Shown here piece by piece: positions 34,470-37,877 of a stretch of 37,877 bases of DNA (position 1 is the first letter of the stretch; each line of letters starts with the position of its first letter). The DNA is from Bacteroidia bacterium (GTDB lineage: Bacteria; Bacteroidota; Bacteroidia; J057), in assembly GCA_022760475.1 (NCBI GenBank), contig JALEFZ010000042.1, positions 1-37,877 of the forward strand. The letters are read 5' to 3'. The position numbers were made by a program, and so were the translations under genes. Under the pieces are notes generated by a model that saw only the letters and a program-made list of their open reading frames with translations, did no database searches and had not been told where the DNA came from.

Positions 34470-37400
34470 TTATTTCACTATCACCAGCTTTTTGTAAGCT
34501 CCTCTTTCTGCACTTCTTACTTTCACGAAGTATACACCTGCATTGAGGTTTGAAACATTCAGGCGAGATACCTGGCTGGTCAACTCGTATTCGTTGGTCA
34601 GCCTTCCGTTGGTATCGAAGATCTGGATGTTTACTGGCCTTACAGGCTGCTCTTCAAACTCAAGCGTTACGATGTTTCTACTTGGGTTTGGATAAAGTGC
34701 GAAGCCATTCTCCAATTCTGGAAGAACATTTACAGCACTTGAATCACCGAAGGCAATGTTGTCGAAGAAGTAGGTCTTGGCGCCGGCAGCAGCACCAGTA
34801 GTACCGAAGTTGAAGAAGATAGATACTTTATCGTAGGTATTGTTGGTATCCAGTTGAGAAGTTCCCATTGCCTCATTGCTGAAGTCAAATACAAGGGTTT
34901 CCCACTGCTGGGCAACAGTTGTAGTATCTTCTGTTTCTACACTGATAGCGGGGTTGGAAGCGTCTTCAACCTTTAGACGAATGGGGGTACCTGCATCAGG
35001 AGACCATACGCTAACAGACATTTTGGTCTGGTTCAAGGCGAATGGAATGGCGTTTTCAAGTCCTGCTCCACCTGCAGTGGTTCCTGCCCAAAGCTCAGCC
35101 ATATCTGTTTTGATTGCCTGGACTACAGTGTTGCTAGGATCAGTTGGATCAACTACGATCTGAGAAGCATTTCCGCCAAAGTCAGCCAGGTTGTAGAATA
35201 TGGTGCTATCCTCGAAAGTAATCGGTAAATCAGGCTTCTTTACTACGATAGCAGAATCTATAAACTGTACATCATCCCAGAAGTAAGTTTTGGCACCAGC
35301 AGTAGCACCATCAGTACCAAAGTTGAAGAAGATGATAATCTTATCGAATACTTTAGTGGTATCCAATGTTCCTCCTACAGCATTTGCAAAGTCGAAGGTC
35401 AGTGTCTCCCACTGCATGGCTACGGTGGTGTTGGTTTCAGCTTCAACAAAGGTACCTGCACCGTCAAGGGTGTTTTCAACCTTTAGGCGAACTGGAATAT
35501 TCGCATCAGGAGACCAAACCCTTACAGTCAAGCGGCTCTTGTTCGTTGCAAATGGAATTGGGTTTTCAAGACCTTGCGCACCAACTACGGTTCCGGCGAA
35601 GGTAGCAGCCATGTCAGTCTTCAATGTCTCAACTACCTTGTTGTTTGGATCAGTTGGGTCAACTACGATCTGAGAAGCGTTTCCTTCAAAGTCCAACAAG
35701 TTATAGTTTCCTAGAGCTGAATCTTCGAATGTGATCGGAAGGTCAGGTCTGATAACAAATGCTGCAGTGTCTACGAATTCCACATCATCCCAGAAGTAAG
35801 TCTTGGCTCCTAGAGTGGCACCATCGGTACCAAAGTTGAAGAAGACGATTACTTTATCGTATACATTGGTTGGATTTACAGGAGTACTACCTGCTACTGG
35901 CAGAGAGAAGTCGAAAGTAAGGGTCTCCCACTGCATGGCAGTAGTTGTAGTTACTTCTACCTCAGATGCAATTGCATTATTTCCTGAGTTCTCAACTTTT
36001 AGCCTTACTGGGGTATTGGCATCTGGAGACCATACCCTTACACGCATTCTTGTTTTGTCTCTGGTAAATGGAATTGGGTTTTCCAATCCTGCATCACCTG
36101 CTACTGTTCCTGCAAAGGTATCTGCCTGATCTGTTCTTAGGGTCTCAACTACCTTGTTGTTAGGGTCGGTTGGATCAACTACGATCTGAGAAGCAGTACC
36201 TGCAAAGTCAGCTAGGTTGTAATCAATTACAGTATCTTCGAATGTGATCGGCAGGTCAGGCTTGGGTGCTGGAGGCACACAAACTGAGTTGAATGGTACA
36301 GTGATGTCCATTGGGCTCAACTGCCAGTTTCCACCAAAAGATACCTTACTCCAAAGGATGTTCATCGTTACATTTGCAGGAGGAGTACCTGTCCAGGTCA
36401 TGTCTCGGCTGATCTTGCCAGGTACAGAGAAGTCCTCTGGTCCAACAGCAGCACCACTACCACCATTAACCAACAAGAAGTCAACAGAGTCCGCGTTTGA
36501 AGACTCAATGGTTACCTTCATAGAGTTGGCACCGGTATTTTCAACGGTCAAGAAGATTGCAGAAGCAATTTCACCAGGGATTCCCAGGTGGAATACTTCA
36601 GTGTTGCAGAAAGAAAGTGCTCCTGGAGTGCTGGTAGAGTCGATAAACTCCACATCATCCCAGTAGTAGGTCTTTCTTCCAGCAGTAGCACCATCAGTAC
36701 CAAAATTGAAGAAGATAGATACTTTGTCGTAAGTATTGGCAAAGTTGATCGCAGGTGTACCACCCACATTATTGCTGAAGTCAAATTCCAGGGTTTCCCA
36801 CATTCCAGCCATGGTAGTCATAGCCTCAGTCTCAACACTGATAGCAGCGTTTGCGGCATCTTCTACTTTTAGGCGGACTGGAATATTAGCATCAGGAGAC
36901 CAGACGCGAACTTTCATTCTTGTTTTTCCTGTAGCAAATGGAATGGCATTTAGAAGGCCAGAGCCACCCGCAGTAGTACCTGCCCACAACTGAGCAGTGC
37001 TGTCTTTGATAGACTCAGTTACCAAATTCGAAGAATTTGTCGGATCAACCACGATCTGAGAGATGTTTCCACCAAAGTCAGTCAAAGCATAATCTACTGT
37101 TGCCGTATCTTCGAATGTGATTGGAAGGTCAGGAGCAGTTTTTCCAGTGCTTCCGGATACAAATTCTACATCATCCCAGTAGTAGGTCTTTCTTCCAGCG
37201 GTAGCCCCATCGGTACCAAAATTGAAGAATATGGATACTTTGTCGTAGGTATTAGCAAAATTGATCGCTGGCGTACCTGAAACGTTATTGCTGAAGTCGA
37301 ATGTCAATGTATCCCAAGCCATGGCTACAGTTGTCATGGCCTCTGTTTCTACTGAAATCGCTCCATTTGATGCGTCCTCAGCCTTTAGGCGTACAGGAAT

Positions 37401-37877
37401 GTTGGCATCTGGAGACCATACACGTACGGTCATCGAAGTAGCACCTGCCGCAAAAGGAACGGGATTTACCAATCCAGCATCTCCAGCAGTGGTACCTGCC
37501 CAAAGCTGTGCTGTACTGTCCTTGATGGACTCAGCAACCAGGTTTGAAGAGTTGGTAGGATCAACTACAATCTGAGAAATGTTCCCACCGAAGTCGGTCA
37601 AGTCGTAGTCTACAGTAGCAGTATCTTCGAATGTGATCGGTAGGTCAGGAGCCGTCTTCATGGCAGTTCCAGAAGAGTACATCACATCATCCCAGTAGTA
37701 GGTCTTTCTTCCAGCGGTAGCCCCATCGGTACCAAAGTTGAAGAAGATAGATACTTTGTCATAGGTATTGGCAAAGTTGATGGCAGGTGTACCTGATACG
37801 TTGTTGCTGAAGTCGAAGGTCAATGTTTCCCAGGCCATAGCCATGGTCGTCATTGCTTCAGTTTCTACAGAAATGGC
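34470..37877 (-). CDS. Large T9SS-secreted repeat protein (5' end beyond window)
   Basis: The frame is open to the right edge, so the true start and any N-terminal domain are missing; 1135 codons are visible. Five full and one partial ~165-residue units each start with PDLPITFED, contain SQIVVDPT, a strongly conserved VRVWSPDANxPVRLKVE, WETLTFDFS and YDKVxIFFNFGTDGATxGxKTYxWDDV. The pattern fits a beta-sandwich carbohydrate-binding-like module often next to glycan-degrading enzymes, as far as I recall. Between units 3 and 4 lies an unrelated ~119-residue Ig-like domain with two Cys. The end (ALYPNPSRNIVTLEF ... LNAGVYFVKVRS ... KKLVIVK) is a T9SS sorting domain. Probably a surface or released glycan-binding protein, perhaps with an enzyme domain beyond the edge. 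It belongs to a different unit from the galactanase, which it converges on. Confidence 0.85.
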   Translation of the reverse strand, partial: AISVETEAMTTMAMAWETLTFDFSNNVSGTPAINFANTYDKVSIFFNFGTDGATAGRKTYYWDDVMYSSGTAMKTAPDLPITFEDTATVDYDLTDFGGNISQIVVDPTNSSNLVAESIKDSTAQLWAGTTAGDAGLVNPVPFAAGATSMTVRVWSPDANIPVRLKAEDASNGAISVETEAMTTVAMAWDTLTFDFSNNVSGTPAINFANTYDKVSIFFNFGTDGATAGRKTYYWDDVEFVSGSTGKTAPDLPITFEDTATVDYALTDFGGNISQIVVDPTNSSNLVTESIKDSTAQLWAGTTAGGSGLLNAIPFATGKTRMKVRVWSPDANIPVRLKVEDAANAAISVETEAMTTMAGMWETLEFDFSNNVGGTPAINFANTYDKVSIFFNFGTDGATAGRKTYYWDDVEFIDSTSTPGALSFCNTEVFHLGIPGEIASAIFLTVENTGANSMKVTIESSNADSVDFLLVNGGSGAAVGPEDFSVPGKISRDMTWTGTPPANVTMNILWSKVSFGGNWQLSPMDITVPFNSVCVPPAPKPDLPITFEDTVIDYNLADFAGTASQIVVDPTDPNNKVVETLRTDQADTFAGTVAGDAGLENPIPFTRDKTRMRVRVWSPDANTPVRLKVENSGNNAIASEVEVTTTTAMQWETLTFDFSLPVAGSTPVNPTNVYDKVIVFFNFGTDGATLGAKTYFWDDVEFVDTAAFVIRPDLPITFEDSALGNYNLLDFEGNASQIVVDPTDPNNKVVETLKTDMAATFAGTVVGAQGLENPIPFATNKSRLTVRVWSPDANIPVRLKVENTLDGAGTFVEAETNTTVAMQWETLTFDFANAVGGTLDTTKVFDKIIIFFNFGTDGATAGAKTYFWDDVQFIDSAIVVKKPDLPITFEDSTIFYNLADFGGNASQIVVDPTDPSNTVVQAIKTDMAELWAGTTAGGAGLENAIPFALNQTKMSVSVWSPDAGTPIRLKVEDASNPAISVETEDTTTVAQQWETLVFDFSNEAMGTSQLDTNNTYDKVSIFFNFGTTGAAAGAKTYFFDNIAFGDSSAVNVLPELENGFALYPNPSRNIVTLEFEEQPVRPVNIQIFDTNGRLTNEYELTSQVSRLNVSNLNAGVYFVKVRSAERGAYKKLVIVK
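34749..37877 (-). repeat. Six tandem coding repeats of ~165 codons
   Basis: Unit 1 is partial (37677-37877), then units at about 37161-37649, 36645-37133, 35775-36260, 35262-35747 and 34749-35234. A different domain (36264-36620) separates units 3 and 4. Units 1-3 are very close to each other even at DNA level (for example the stretch around 37160-37230 against 37700-37770), while units 4-6 form a second, more diverged group. This suggests recent duplication at the N-terminal side. Confidence 0.85.

Noticed and set aside
36244..36666. + strand ORFs opposite the large repeat protein
   Set aside because: They recur with the repeat period and mirror the coding repeats, so they are shadows; the - strand frame has the T9SS domain and clear protein repeats.
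34749..37877. CRISPR or minisatellite reading of the repeats
   Set aside because: The repeats are ~490-530 bp long, in frame, and encode conserved domains; there are no short repeats with unique spacers.

Overview
The window comes from a member of the Bacteroidota that carries a type IX secretion system (T9SS). The evidence is a SusC/SusD pair, a hybrid two-component regulator (HTCS), Bacteroidota-style lipoproteins, and several proteins ending in a T9SS type A sorting domain (YPNP ... GxYxxxx ... K-hydrophobic end). A Saprospiria or Cytophagia-like marine or soil polysaccharide degrader fits. The genus cannot be fixed from the sequence, and no rRNA or tRNA is present.

Left part (1-9900). 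The left edge cuts an OmpA-like gene. It is followed by a convergent hypothetical gene, a small T9SS-exported cohesin-like protein, and a 498-aa helical hypothetical gene converging on it with overlapping stop codons. Next comes a + strand group: a small HTH-like protein, a 635-aa protein shaped like a STAND/AAA NTPase with a degenerate P-loop, and a TIR protein with a C-terminal effector-associated-like domain. I read this group as a candidate TIR-type immune or signalling module. It ends at a strong terminator facing a glycerophosphodiester phosphodiesterase lipoprotein and a small membrane protein. An intergenic repeat-like palindrome and a small heat-shock protein close this part.

Centre (9954-28432): a fructan utilisation locus. 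An HTCS with a sugar-binding sensor (BT1754-like) is followed by a sugar-porter MFS transporter, SusC, SusD, a DUF4960 surface glycan-binding lipoprotein, a T9SS-secreted LamG-GH32 protein with an altered active site, a T9SS-secreted protein made of three tandem DUF4960 units, and a canonical GH32 lipoprotein. Likely flow: surface proteins capture and cut levan or inulin, SusCD imports oligofructosides, GH32 releases fructose, the HTCS senses it, and the MFS carries it into the cytoplasm. No fructokinase is in the window. A direct repeat next to a promoter-like motif lies upstream of the MFS gene and is a candidate HTCS operator.

Right part (28433-37877). A TonB-family protein with a predicted PKD-like periplasmic domain may energise the SusC. 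It is followed by a glycogen-debranching-enzyme-like six-hairpin glycosidase lipoprotein of unknown substrate, a pseudo-receiver protein on the - strand, a GH53 endo-beta-1,4-galactanase lipoprotein, a perfect 40-bp palindromic terminator, and the 3' part of a very large T9SS protein on the - strand built from about 165-residue beta-sandwich repeats and cut by the right window edge.

The most unusual items are the TIR / degenerate-NTPase / HTH group, the triple DUF4960 secreted protein, the GH32 with a Glu at the nucleophile position, and the PKD-containing TonB protein. All family assignments come from reading motifs, with no database search.
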